From: Penium margaritaceum
Lineage: Eukaryota; Streptophyta; Zygnematophyceae; Desmidiales; Peniaceae
DNA length: 64,000 bases
NCBI GenBank assembly: GCA_023375785.1
Contig: SZWC01000034.1
Span: 142,843-206,842 of the forward strand
Reading direction: 5' to 3'
The translations under genes and the position numbers were made by a program. The notes beneath the pieces are model-generated. The model worked only from the letters and a program-made list of their open reading frames with translations, did not search any database and was not told the DNA's origin. Positions 47,508-59,717 of this stretch are shown here, one piece after another (position 1 is the first letter of the stretch; each line of letters starts with the position of its first letter).

Positions 47508-48561
47508 GGGGCCCAATGAGCGATGGAGAGGTCCGCGCACGGTTTCTGGGGCCACGATGAGACAGTGGCTGGCGGAGGGACGTGTCGCGGCATAAGAAAG
47601 GAGGTAGAAGGAACTGGATGAGAAGAGGTGTGTCCAATGCGGCCAATGGTGGGGAGTGCAGGTGGAGGATTGTGGCATATGCCTCCGCCAAATTTGCACT
47701 GGCTGCCTGGCGCCACCTTGTGACGGGCGCGGAGGGCGAAGTGGGACCGCGGTGTGTAGAAGGTGCAAGGAAGAGATCGAAAGGCCACGAGGTGTCCGCA
47801 AGGCATCCCGAATGAAGGAGGAAGGGGAGGAGGAAGTGTCGGAAGAGGAAGAAGAAGAGGTACTTGGAGAGGAAAGGCATCGATCTGCGGCATGTCCCAC
47901 ATGCCTAAAGGCGGTGCAGGATGAAGGAAGGTGCGCTGTCTGTACAAGGCCTGCCCACCACGAATGCCTAGTGATGGGCAGCTCTGCCTGGAAGGGCCAA
48001 TGTCAGAAATGCGTGGGCAATGAGCTCCTTGAGACGGACTGCTACCTCAGCTTCACCGTGGAAACCCGAGAACCTGCATGCACTGCCTGCCGGGAAGGGA
48101 TGGCGGAGTTTGGGAAGGGATGTGGCATGTGCCTGAAGATATGCCACCAACGGTGCGGCAAGAGGGATAAGGAAGGAGTGTGGACCTGTCACCGCTGCCT
48201 CGCTCAGCCCATAAAAGTGGATTGGGGGCAGCAAATTCCGGGCTGCATTGCTACGAAGACGGATGTGGGGGTATCGTCACAGGGATGGTATGCCACTGTG
48301 AGCATTGCGGAGGATGGGCTCACGCGCAGTGTGCCACAGAGGTGAGAAGGAATGAAGAAGGGCATATGGTGTACCGTTGTACCAGTTGCAGGACGTATGA
48401 ACGGATCCCACACTGCTCTACCTGCAAAAGAAGACTGGGCGTGGAGGATATCACTGCAAGAGCCCGGTGCGAGGGGTGCCAGCTGTAAGTGCATCAGGAG
48501 TGTTCCGTGAGATACCAACGAGAGGGTGGAGAGGTGGAGACGTATTGCCGCCCTTGCCAAT
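47227..48561 (+). pseudogene. PHD-like zinc-finger array after integrase
   Basis: Six Cys/His clusters in about 1.3 kb: about 47227-47365 (VVCRVCGKPAHQYAGG), 47629-47790 (DCGICLRQICTGCLAPP), 47893-48012 (CPTC, CAVC, HHEC, CQKC), 48079-48198 (CTAC, CGMC, CHQRC, CHRC), 48249-48392 (CEHCGGWAHAQC, CTSC) and 48415-48561 (CSTC, CEGC, HQEC, CRPC). The third has CX2C..CX2CX4HX2C..CX2C spacing, the PHD C4HC3 pattern. PHD fingers usually read histone tails. Acidic runs separate the fingers. The array lies on the integrase strand directly after it. A captured host gene fragment is the alternative. Broken. Confidence 0.7.
47467..47511 (+). repeat. GAR/GAG purine microsatellite coding poly-Glu
   Basis: Uninterrupted GAA/GAG codons giving a run of about 15 Glu between the first and second Cys clusters. 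A shorter acidic run occurs near 47820-47865. Confidence 0.85.
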
Positions 48562-49260
48562 ACCGGCAATGGCCGGGTCCCCAAGGGAGGTTCACGCGTC
48601 TGCTGCGCTGACGAGACTCTGGGACAGAGTCTTGAGAAGGGGGGGTTGGGGGCATCAGTGTCAGGCGGAAATCCACCGCATCTCCGCAGCAAAAGCGACG
48701 GATCCGCGGAAGGGTGTCTCCACGGTCTGGCATATTCGCGGAGAAGACCTGGCCAGGGACCACGGAACACTGGAGGATCTGCGCGGAAAGCTAGCTCCCG
48801 TAATAAGGTTATGGTAGAGCGTGGGGTGGCGCTGAATCCAGTGGCGGTGGTGGGAAAGATGGACTGGCGGGAGAGTTGCCGCCAAGGCACCAACAACTAG
48901 CGGCAGCCTCTCTACGACTATTTGAAGCACTTGTCGCGGAGGAGGCAAAAAGAGGCGGGGCAGGCGGGGATGAGAGTCCGCGGTGGAAAAGGAACATGAG
49001 CCGAGCCGTGGAGAGGTGGAAGTGAAGCAGGAGCGTCGGACGTGCAAGACATCCGCCGGCTGAACCGGATGTCAGGAAGCAGGCGGCAGGACCGCAACCT
49101 ATCAGAGCACAAGGCTGACAGTGGTGATCAAGGAGGAGGGCCGGGAGGACGCACCACGGAGGACGAAGATTCAAGGAAGAACACAAAGAACCGCGTGCAC
49201 GAGCCGTGGTTGAAGAAAGTGATCAGTAGACAATATGCAGTGTATGCGTGTGTGTGGGTA
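48562..49260. other. No domain seen downstream of zinc-finger array
   Basis: High-GC sequence with short open frames on both strands, Arg/Gly/Ser-rich on the plus strand. No further Cys/His cluster, repeat or RNA gene was recognised. It may be the untranslated 3' part of the same element. Confidence 0.5.
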
Positions 49261-49269
49261 AGGGCGAGA

Positions 49270-49367
49270 CCCGCGGTGCGTAGCCGCACCGCGTGGAGCC
49301 CAAGTGGGAAGAAAGAGGATGTTGTGAGAAGGATGAGACCCACGGCGCGTAGACACGCTGTGCGGAG
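49270..49367 (+). repeat. Pair of related GC hairpins
   Basis: CGCGGTGCG, TAGC, CGCACCGCG (about 49272-49293) is a perfect 9-bp stem. About 67 bp on, a diverged copy CACGGCGCG ... ACGCTGTGCGG forms a weaker stem. Both are preceded by GAGACCC and followed by GGAG, so the unit is duplicated. From 49377 to 49498 is unassigned sequence leading to the satellite edge. Confidence 0.65.
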
Positions 49368-49498
49368 TCCTGAATAGAAAAGGGCCGCAGTAGCAGTAGC
49401 ATAAGGGCAACTCAGTCTTGCATGATTTCCAATGTACTCTGCCAAATTCATCTAAGACATTCAACCGCTCCCATTGCTCGCTGCCCCACTACCTCCGT

Positions 49499-50171
49499 GG
49501 CATGTGCCACTGACCATGACCACAAATGTATCCAAGTGACTTTTATTTCTATTGATCATAACACGAGTCAGCCACGGTCAGAGTGTCCAATCACATTGCA
49601 GATGTACTAGGCATGATCTTGAAGGTGCAAATACGGTAGAATACTGGTGGCTTGGTGTGGCTATTGTGCGCAATGCCTTGACAAAGTTGGCATGTGCCAC
49701 TGACCATGATCACAAAGTTTACCAAGTGACTTTAACTTGTACGAATCGTACAACAAGTCAGCCACGGTCAGAGTACCCAATAATAGTACACATCTACACA
49801 TATAATATGCATGACCTTGCAGGTATAAACAAGGTAAAAACCCGGTGTTTTGGCATGGCTGTTGTGCGCAATGCCTTGACAAAGTTGGCATGTGCCACTG
49901 ACCACGACCACAAATTTTACCAAGTACATTAAACGGCTATGAATAATAACACGAGTCAGCCACGGTCAGAGTGTCCAATCACAGTGCAGATATACTGGGC
50001 ATGACCTTACAGGTATAAACAAGGTAGAATACTGGTGGCTCGGTGTGGCTATCGTGCGCAATGCCTTGACAAATTGGCATGTGTCATTGACCATGACCAC
50101 AAAGTTTACCAAGTGACGTTTACGTCTATTGATCGTAACACAAGTCAGCCACGGTCAGAGTGTCCAATCAC
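49499..50171 (+). repeat. 190-bp satellite, forward, 3.5 monomers
   Basis: Begins mid-monomer at GGCATGTGCCACTGACC and stops at GTCCAATCAC (50171), where a partial LTR element begins. It resumes at 51095 with about 40 bp of the monomer missing, so the insertion came with, or was followed by, loss of satellite. Confidence 0.95.
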
Positions 50172-50430
50172 TCTGGAACCACTATGGAACAGTCCCGACG
50201 ACGACGACAGCCCCGACGACATTCAAGCTCAGCTTGAGCTGTTCAACACAGAACTGAGACGCGGGCTTCGCACACTTGTCAACCCTACCCTACACTTTCT
50301 CCTGGCCAAGCATGACCGCAACAACTTGCCCCTCATGTGGCACGGCCTTATTACCCATTGTGGAGGGTCGGTCACGTGTGACTCACTAGGAAACTGGAGA
50401 GATTTTCTGCCTTGAAAGATTCAATGGAGG
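50172..50430 (+). mobile_element. Internal 3' fragment of an LTR element
   Basis: 259 bp between satellite and a right-hand LTR. It reads LELFNTELRRGLRTLVN and NNLPLMWHGLITHCGG in one frame; I do not recognise the family. AATGGAGG just before the LTR is a plausible polypurine tract. Only the right end of the element is present. Confidence 0.55.
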
Positions 50431-51094
50431 TGTCAGAATGATGTTTGTGTCGAGGCAGGACACCGAACGGGTTCAGCTCCAGGAGTTTTCTGGCTCCTCC
50501 TCTCTCGGAAATACCGAGCACTCTTAATAACGGTTCAAGCCTCGGCATGAACCATCTCGGTCCCATCATACACGAACCGTTGACGGTGAGAACCGACCAA
50601 CGGCACGATACCAAGTAATCCCCTAATAAGTGGCCCACCCGCAAGCACGTCCGGCTAGTGCACAAGAAGCTGTTGTTTTCCGTTTTGTCTTGTTTTGTCC
50701 CTTATAAGGAGGATGTTCATTCCCTCCTAGTTTCACCATAACAGTTCTATTCATTCTGTTCCCTTTGGTTCCGCGGCTTCGCCGCCGTGTTCTTACTCTG
50801 CTCGCCTCTCGCTTCCATTGCCTTTGCCCACCTCTGACTCCTCACAGCCCTTCGCTTCGCCATCCTCAACCTTTTGCTTCCGACGCCTTCCTCTCTTCGC
50901 TCTTAAGTTCTCTCATCTGCGTACTGTCTACCTTGGAACTCCAGTGGCTCGCGTCCTTTCGTGACTGTGCGACTAACTCCTTGGGCCCGCGCTCACCATT
51001 CTGCATCCATCACTCCACTACGTCACTTTTTCCTGCTTCACTGCTTCTGCTTGCTTCTGCTCCTGCCGTTCCCGCTCATTGCATTCTTCTGACA
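50431..51094 (+). repeat. 664-bp LTR, first copy (right-hand)
   Basis: TGTCAGAATGATG... to ...CATTCTTCTGACA. Same length as the LTR at 59042-59705 and about 90-92% identical by eye. A TATA-like CTTATAAGG lies at about 50701. A small hairpin GCGG-CTTCG-CCGC lies near 50775. The right flank ACAAT (51095-51099) falls at the satellite word ACAAGGTAGAATAC. Confidence 0.88.
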
Positions 51095-54000
51095 ACAATG
51101 TACAATACTGGTGGCTCGGTATGGCTATTGTGCGCAATGCCTTTACAACGTTGGCATGTGCCACTGACCATGCCCACAACGTTTACCAAGTGACTTTAAC
51201 TTCTACGAATTGTAACACGAGTCAGCCACGGTCAGAGTACCCAATTACAGTGCACATGTACTATGCATAACCTTGCAGGTATAAACAAGGTAAAAACCCG
51301 GTGGCTGGGTGTGGCTATTTTGTGCAGTGCCTTGAAAAAATTGGCATGTGCCACTGACCATGACAACAATGTTAACAAAGTGCCTTTAACTTCTATTGAA
51401 CATATCACGAGTCATCCAGGGTCATAGTGTCCAATCATAGTGCAGATGTACAAGGCATGATCTTGCAGGTGCAAACAAGGTAAAACACCGGTGGCTTGCT
51501 GTGGCTATTATGCGCAATGCCTTGACAGAGCTGGTATGTGCCACTGACCATGACCACAACGTTTACCACGTTAAATTAACTTATACGCATCGTAACACGA
51601 GTCAGCCTCGGTCAGAGTGCCTAATCACAGTGCACATGTACTATGCATGACGTTGCAGGTATAAACAAGGTTAAAAACCTGTGTCTTTGTGTGACTATTG
51701 TGAGCGATGCCTTGGCAAAGTTGGCATGTGCCAATGACCATGACCACAAAATTATCCAAGTGACTTTAACTTATACGAATTGTAACACGCATTAGCCACA
51801 GTCAGAGTGCCCTATCACAGTACAGCTGTGCTAGGCATAAACTTGCACGTATAATCAAGGTAAAATACTGGTGGCTCAGTGCGGCTATTGTGCATAATGC
51901 CTTGACAAAGTTTGCATGTGCCACTGACCATGACCACAAAGTTAACCAAGTGACTTTAACTTCTATGAATCATGAAACGGGTTAGCTGCGGTCAGATTGC
52001 CCAATCAAAGTGCACGTGTACTATGCATGACCTTGCAGGTATAAACAAGGTAACATATTGGTGGCTCAGTGTGACTATTGTGCACAATGCCTTTGCAAAT
52101 TTGGCATGTGCAACTGAACATGACCCAAAAAAAAATTAAGTATCTAAAACGGTTATGAATCATAACACGAGTCAGCCACAGTCAGAGTGCCCAATCACAG
52201 TGCGCGTGTGCTAGGCAAAAACAATCCGGTATAATCGAGATAAAACAATGGTGGGTCGTTGCGACTATTGTGCGTGATGCCTTGGTAAAGTTGGCATGTG
52301 CCACTCACCATGACCACAAACGCATCCAAGTGACTTTAACTTCTACAAATCGTAACACGGGTCAGCCACGGCCAGAGTGCTCAATCACAGTGCACAGGTA
52401 GCATGCATGACCTTTCAGGAACAAACAATGTAAACAACCAGTGGCCTGGCATGGCTATTGTGCGCAATGGCTTGACAAAGTTGGCATGTGCAACTGACCA
52501 TGACCACAAAGTTAACCAAGAAATTTTAACTCTATGAATCATCACATGAGTCAGCCACAGTCAGGGTGCCCAATCACAGTGCACGTGTGCTAGGCATAAA
52601 CTTGCAGGTATAAAGAAGGTAAAACACTGGTGGCACGGTGTGGCTGTTGTGTGCAATGCCTTGACAAAGTTGGCATGTGCCACTGACCATGACCAGGAAG
52701 TTAACCAAGTAATTTTAACTTATAGGGATCATAACACGAGTCAGCCACGGTCATAGTGCCCAATCACAGTGCACATCTAATATGCATGACCTTGCTAGTA
52801 TGAACAAGGTGAAAACCCGGTCGCTTGGTGTGGCTATTGTGCGCAATGCCTTGTAAAAGTTGGCATGTGCCACTGACCATGACCACAAAGAGAACCAAGA
52901 GACTTCAACTTCTGTCAATCATCACATGAGTCAGCCACAGTCAGAGTGCCCAATCACAGTGAAAGTGTGATAGGCATAAACTTGCAGGTATAAACAAGGT
53001 AAAACACTGGTGGCTCATTGCGGCTATTGTGCGCAATGCCTTGACAAAGTTGGCATGTGCCACTGACCATGACCAAAAAGTGAACCAAGTGACTTAAACT
53101 TCTGTAAATGATCACAAGAGTCAGCCACAGTCAGAGTGCCAAATCACAGTGCACATGTGCTAGGCATAAACCTACAGGAATGAACAAGGTAAAACACTGG
53201 TGGCTCAGTGCGGCTATTGTGCGCAATGCTTTGACAAAGTTGGCATGTTCCACTGACCATGACCACAAATTTATCCAAGTGACTTTAACTTCTACAAATT
53301 GTAACACGAGTCAGCCACGGTCAGAGTGCCTTGTCACAGTGCTCATATAATATGCATGACATTGAAGGTATAAACCAGGTAAAAACCCGGTGGCTTGGTG
53401 TTGCTATTGTGGGCAATGCCTTGACAAAGCTGGCTTGTGCTACTAACCATGACCACAAAGTGAACCAAGTGATTCTAACTTCTATGAATCATCACATGAG
53501 TCAGCCACAGTCAGAGTGCCCAATCACAATGTATGTGTGGTAGGCATAAACTTGCAGGTATAAACAAGGTAAAACACTTGTGGCTCGGTGCGGCTATTGT
53601 GCGTGATGCCTTGACAAAGCTGGCATGTGCCACTGAGCATGACCACAAAGTTTACGAAGTGACTTTAACTTCTATGAATCAACACATGAGTCAGCCACGG
53701 TCAGAGTGCCCAGTCACAGTGCACATGTACTATGCATGACCTTGCTGGTATGAACAGGGTAAAAATCCGGTGGCTTGGCATGGCTATTTTGGGCAATGCC
53801 TTTTGAACATTGGCATGTGCCACTGATTATGACCACAAGTTTATCCAAGTGACTTTAACTTATACGAATTGTAACACGAGTCATCCACGGTCAGAGTGCC
53901 CAATCACGGTGCAGATGTACTAGGCATAATCTTGCAGGTGCAAACAAGGTAGAATACTGGTGGCTCAGTGTGGCCATTGTGCACAATGCCCTGACAAAGT

Positions 54001-55579
54001 TGGCATGTGCCACTGACTATGACAACAAAGTTAACCAAGTGACTTTAACGTCTATGAATCATGACACAAGTCAGCCACGGTCAGAGTGCCCAATCACAGT
54101 GCACATGTACTATGCATGATCTTGCAGGTGCAAACAAGGTAGAATACTGGTGGCTCGGTGTGGCTATTGTGTGCAATGCCTTGACAAAGTTGGCCTGTGA
54201 AACTAACCATGAACACAAAGTTAACCACGTGACTTTAACTTCTATGAATTGTAACATGAGTCAGCCACGGTCAGAGAGCCCAATCACAGTGCACATGTAC
54301 TATGCATTACGTTGCTGGTATTAACAAGGTAAAAATCCGGTGGCTTGACATGGCTATTGTGCGCAATGCCTTGAGAACATTGGCATGTGCCACTGACCAT
54401 GACCACAAATTTTACAAAGTGACTTTAACTTCTACGAATTGTATCACGAGTCAGCCACGGTCAGAGTGCCCAGTTACAGTGCACATAAATTATGCATGAC
54501 CTTGCAGGTATAAGAAAGGTAAAACACTGGTGGCTCTGTGTGGCTATTGTGCGAAATGCCTTGACAAAGTTGGCCTGTGCCATTGACCATGACCAAAAAG
54601 TTAACCAAGTGACATTAACGTCTATGAATCATAACACGAGTCAACCACTGTCAAGGTGCCCAATCGCAGTGCACATCTACTATGCATGACCTTGCAGGTA
54701 TAAAGAAAGTAAAAACCCGGTGGCTGGGTGTGGCCATTGTGGGTAATGCCTTGAAAATGTTGGCCTGTGCCACTGACCATGACCACAACGTGAACCATGT
54801 GACATTAACTTCAATGAATCAACACATGAGTCAGCCACAGTCAGAGTGTCCTATCACAACGCAGATGTACTAGGCATGATCTTGCAGGTGCAAACAAAAT
54901 AAAACACCCGCGGCTTGGTGTGGCTATTGTGTGCAATGCCTTGAAAAAGTTGGCATGGGCAACTGACCATGACCACAACGTTTACCATGTGACTTTAACT
55001 TCTACACATCGTAACACGAGTCAGCCACGGTCAGAGTGCCCAATCACAGTGCACGTGTAATATGCATGATCTTGCAGCTATAAACTACGTTGGATACTGG
55101 TGGTTCACTGTGGCTATCGTGCACAATGCTTTGACTGAATTGGCATGTGCTACTGACCATGACCACAAAGTTCACCAAGCAACTTTAACTTCTACGCATC
55201 GTAACACGAGTCAGCCACGGTCAGAGTGTCCAATCACAGTGCACATGTAGTATGCATGACCTTGCAGGTATAAACAAGGTAAAACACTGGTGGCTCGGTG
55301 CGGCTATTGTGCGCGATGCCTTGACAAAGTTGCCATGTGCCACTGACCATGACCGCAAACTTATCCACATGATTTTAACTTCTACGAATAGTAACATGAG
55401 TCAGCCACGGTCAGAGTGTCCAATCACAGTGCACGTGTGCTAGGCATGAACATGCAGGTATGAACAAGGTAAAACACTGGTGGCGCAGTGTGGCTATTGT
55501 GCACGATGCCTTGACAATATTGCCATGTGCCACTGACCATGACCACAAACTTCTCCACGTGACTTTAACTTCTATAAAA

Positions 55580-55971
55580 TGTAACACGAGTCAGCCACGG
55601 TCAGAGTGCCCAATCACAGTGCACGTGTAATAGGCATGACCTTGCAGGTATAAACAAGGTAGAATACTGGTGGCTTGGTGTGGCTATTGTGCACAATGCC
55701 TTGACAAAGTTGGCATGTGCCACTGACCATGACCACAAAGTTAACCATAGGACTTTAACTTCTACGCATTGTAACACGAGTCAGCCACGGTCAGAGTGCC
55801 CAATCACAGTGCACGTGTAATAGGCATGACCTTGCAGGTATAAACAAGGTAGAATACTGGTGGCTTGGTGTGGCTATTGTGCACAATGCCTTGACAAAGT
55901 TGGCATGTGCCACTGACCATGACCACAAAGTTAACCATAGGACTTTAACTTCTACGCATTGTAACACGAGT
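55580..55971 (+). repeat. Recent monomer duplication in array 3
   Basis: 55580-55781 and 55770-55971 are identical over about 202 bp at a 190-bp offset, including the private word TTAACCATAGGAC. One base differs immediately after (TCAG versus TTAG). Confidence 0.9.
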
Positions 55972-56619
55972 TAGCCACGGTCAGAGTGCCCAATCACAGT
56001 GCACGTGTAATATGCATGACCTTGCAGGTATAAACAAGGTAGAATACTGGTGGATCAGTGTGGCTATTGTGCACAATACCCTGACAAAGTTGGCATGTGC
56101 CACTGACCATGACCACAAAGTTTACCAAGTGACTTTAACTTCAATAAATCAATACATGAGTCAGCCACGGTCACAGTGCCCAGTCACAGTGCATGTGTAC
56201 TATGCATGACCTTGCTGGTATGAACGAGGTAAAAACCCGGTGGCAGGCATGGCTATTGTGCAGAAGATCTTGACAAAATTGGCATGTGCCACTGACCATG
56301 ACCAAAAATGTATTCAAGTGACTTTTACATCTATTGATCATAACATGAGTCAGCCACGGTCAGAGTGCCCAATTGTAGTGCACATGTACTATGCATCATC
56401 TTGCAGGTATGAACAAGGTACAAACTGGTGGCTTGGTGTGGCTATTGTGCGCAATGCCTTGACAAAGTTGGCATGTACAACTGACCATGACCACAAATTT
56501 ATCCGAGTGACTTTAACTTCTACGAATTGAAACACGCGTCAGCCACAGTCAGAGTGCCCAATCACAGTGCACGTGTGCTAGGCATAAACTTGCAGGTATA
56601 AACAAGGTAGAATACTGGT

Positions 56620-56914
56620 CCTTGCTTATACCTAAAAGGTCATGCATAGTACACGTGCTCTGTGATTGGGCACTCTGACCGTGGCTGACTCATGTATTGA
56701 TTCATAGAAGTTAGAATCACTTGGTAAACTTTGTGGTCATGGTCAGTTGCACATGCCAACTTTGTCAAGGCCCTGTACACAATAGCCTCACCAAGCCACC
56801 AGTATTCTACCTTGTTTATTCTTGCAAGTTCATGCCTAGTACACGTGCACTGTGCTTGGGCACTCTGACTGTGGCTGAATCGTGTTACGATGCATAGTGT
56901 AAAATGAACTTGGA
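56620..56914 (-). repeat. Inverted 1.5-monomer segment inside array 3
   Basis: About 295 bp of satellite in reverse orientation (GGCACTCTGACCGTGGCTG, GTGGTCATGGTCAGTTGCAC) between forward monomers. The left join is at GAATACTGGTCC next to CTTGCTTATACC, the right join at GAACTTGG next to AGAACTTGCAGG. A small inversion or fold-back event. Confidence 0.88.
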
Positions 56915-59041
56915 GAACTTGCAGGTATAAGGAAGAAAAAACCGGTGGCTTGGTGTGGCTCAAGGCGGCTATTGTGCGTAGTGCCTTGACAAAGCTGGCA
57001 TGTGCCACTGACCATGAGCACGCAGTTAACCAAGTAGTTTTAACTTCTACGAATCACAACACAAGTCATCCACGGTCAGCGTGCCCGATCACAGTGCACA
57101 TCTAATATGCATGAACTTGCAGGTACAAACAAGGTGAAAACCCGGTGGCTTGGAGTGGCTGTTGTGGGCAATGCCTTGGCAGAGTTGGCCTGTACAACTA
57201 ACAATGACCACAAATTTATCCAAGTGACTTTAACGTTAATTAATTATGACATGAGTCAGCCACGGTCAGAGTGCCCAATCACAGTGCACGTGTGCTAGGC
57301 ATAAACTTGCAGGTATAAGCAAGGTAAAATACCGGTGGCTTGGTGTGGTTGTTTTGGGCAATGCCTTGACAGAGTTGGCATGTGCCACTGACCATGACCA
57401 CAACATGAACAAAGTGATATTATCTTCTATGAATCATAACACGGGTCAACCACGGTCAGAGTGCCCAATCACAGTGCACGTGTACTGTGCATGACATTGC
57501 AGGTATAAACAAGGTAAAAACCCAGTGGCTTGGTGTGGCTATTGTGGGCATTGCCTTGACAAAGTTGGCCTATGCAATTGACCATGACCACAACGTGAAC
57601 CAAGTGACATTAACTTCTATGAATCATGACACGAGTCAGCCACAGTCAGAGTGCCCAATCCTAGTGCACTTGTGCTATGCATAAACTTGCAGGTATAAGC
57701 AAGAAAAAAACCAGTGTCTTGGTGTGGCTCAAGGCGGCTATTGTGCACAGTGCCTACAAAAAACTGGCATGTGCCACTGACCATGAGCACGCAGTTAACC
57801 AAGTAGTTTGAACTTCTACGAATCTTAACACGAGTCAGCCACGGTCAGAGTGCCCAATCAAAGTGCACATGTAGTATGCTTGACCTCACATGTATGAACA
57901 ATGTAAAAACACAGTGGCTTTGTGTGGTTATTGTGCGCAAAGCCTTCACAAAGTTGGCATGTACCACTGAGCATGACCACAAAGTGAAACAAGTAGACTT
58001 AACTTCTACGAATCATAGCACGAGTCATCCACGGTCAGAGTGCCCAACCACCGTGCACATCTAATATGCATGACCTTGCAGGTATAAACAAGGTGAAAAC
58101 CCGGTGGCTTTGTGTGGCTATTGTGGGCAATGCCTTGACAAAGTTGGCATGTGCCACTGACCATGACCACAAAGTGAACCAACTGACTTTTACCTCCAGC
58201 GATAATAACACGCTTCAGCCACGGTCAGAGTGCCCATTCACAGTGCACGTGTGCTAGGCATAAAATTGCAGGTATAAGCAAGGTAGAATACTGGTGGCTC
58301 GGTGTGGCTATTGTGCGCGATGCTTTGACAAAGTTGACATGTGCCACTGACCATGACCACAAAGTTAACAAAGTGACATTAACTTCTATGAATCATAACA
58401 CGAGTCTGCCACGGTCAGAGTGTCCAGTCACAGTGCAGATGTGCTAGGCATGATCTTGCAGGTGCAAACAAGGTAGAATACTGGTGGCGTGCTGTGGCTA
58501 TTGTGCGCAATGCATCGACAAAGTTGGCATGTGCCACTGACGATGGCCACGAAGTTTATCAAGTGATCTTAACTTCCACGCATCGTAACACAAGTCAGCT
58601 ACGGTCAGAGTGTCCAATCACAGTGTAGATGTACTAGGCATGATCTTGCAGGTACAAATAACGTATAATGCTGGTGTCTCGGTGTGGCTTTTGTGTGCAA
58701 TGCCTTTACAAAGTTGGTATGTGCCACTAACCATGACCACAACATTTTCCAAGTGACTTTAACTTCCATGCATCGTAACACGAGTCAGCCACCGTCAGAG
58801 TGCCCAATCACAGTGCACATGTACTATACATGACCTTGCTGTATGAACAAGGTCAAAAGCCGGTGGCTTGGAACGGCTATTGTGTACAATGCCTTGATAA
58901 AGTTAGCATGTGCCACTTACCATGACCACAAATTTATCCAAGTGACTTAAACTTCTACGAATTGTAACGTGACTCAGCCATGGTCAGAGTGCACAATCAC
59001 AGTGCATATGTACTATGCATGACCGTGCAGGTATAAACAAG

Positions 59042-59705
59042 TGACAGAATGATATTTATGTCAAGGCAGGACACCCAACGGGTTCAGCTCCAGTAGTTTT
59101 CTGGCTCCTCCTCTCCCGGAAATACCGAGAACTCTCAAAAACGGTTCAAGCCTCAACATGAACCACCTCGGTCCCATCATACACAAACCGTTGACGGTGA
59201 GAACTGACCAACGGCACGATTCTGAGCAATCCCCTAATAAGCGGCCCGACCGCAAGCACGTCCTGCTAGTGCACAAGAAGTCATTGCTATCCTTTTTGTC
59301 TTGTTCTGTCCCTTATAAGGAGGATGTTCATTCTCTCCTAGCTTAACCAGAATATTTCTATTCATCCTGTTCCCTTTGGTTCCGCGGCTTTGCCGCCGTG
59401 TTCTCGCTCTGCTCGCCTCTCGCTTCCATTGCCTTTGCCCACCTCTGTCTCATCACGGCCCTTCGCTTCGCCACCCTCAACCTTTCTCTTCCGACGCCTT
59501 CCTCTCTTTGCTCTCAGGATCTCTTATCTGCGCTCTGTCTACCTTGGAACTCCAGTGGATCGCGTCCTTTCGCGACTCTGTGACTAACTCCTTGGGTCCG
59601 CGCTCACCGCTCTACCTCCATCACTCCACTACGTCACTTCTGCCTGCTTCACTGCTTTTGCTTGCTTCTGCTCTTGCCGTTCCCGCTCATTGCATTCTTC
59701 TGACA
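59042..59705 (+). repeat. 664-bp LTR, second copy (left-hand)
   Basis: TGACAGAATGATAT... to ...CATTCTTCTGACA, followed at once by a primer-binding site, so it is a left-hand LTR. TATA-like CTTATAAGG at about 59312. The left flank ACAAG (59037-59041) is the same satellite site as the flank of the first copy. Confidence 0.88.
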
Positions 59706-59717
59706 TGGTATCAGAGC
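59706..59717 (+). other. Primer-binding site, initiator Met tRNA
   Basis: TGGTATCAGAGC directly after CTGACA, identical to the copia site at 40616. This shows the 664-bp LTR family uses the same tRNA primer as the copia element. Confidence 0.92.

Larger units (their letters stand above)
51095..59041 (+). repeat. 190-bp satellite array 3, forward
   Basis: About 42 monomers, a subfamily distinct from array 1: CACGTGTGCTAGGCATAAAC and GTTAACCAAGTGAC variants are common here and the class A segment is nearly absent. A short inverted piece lies at about 56620-56914. A variant insertion (GGCTCAAGGCGGC) recurs near 56957 and 57727, showing a four-monomer duplication. Cut on the right at ACAAG by the 59042 LTR. 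Confidence 0.95.

Noticed and set aside
47227-48561. Functional host PHD-finger gene.
   Set aside because: The segment is broken and lies directly behind an integrase on the same strand in a repeat block, without visible exon structure. A host origin of the fingers remains possible.
44420-49498. Ginger-type DNA transposon.
   Set aside because: The integrase-only layout fits, but I found no terminal inverted repeats or 4-bp duplication at either edge, and no OTU or Ulp1 domain. Kept only as an alternative.
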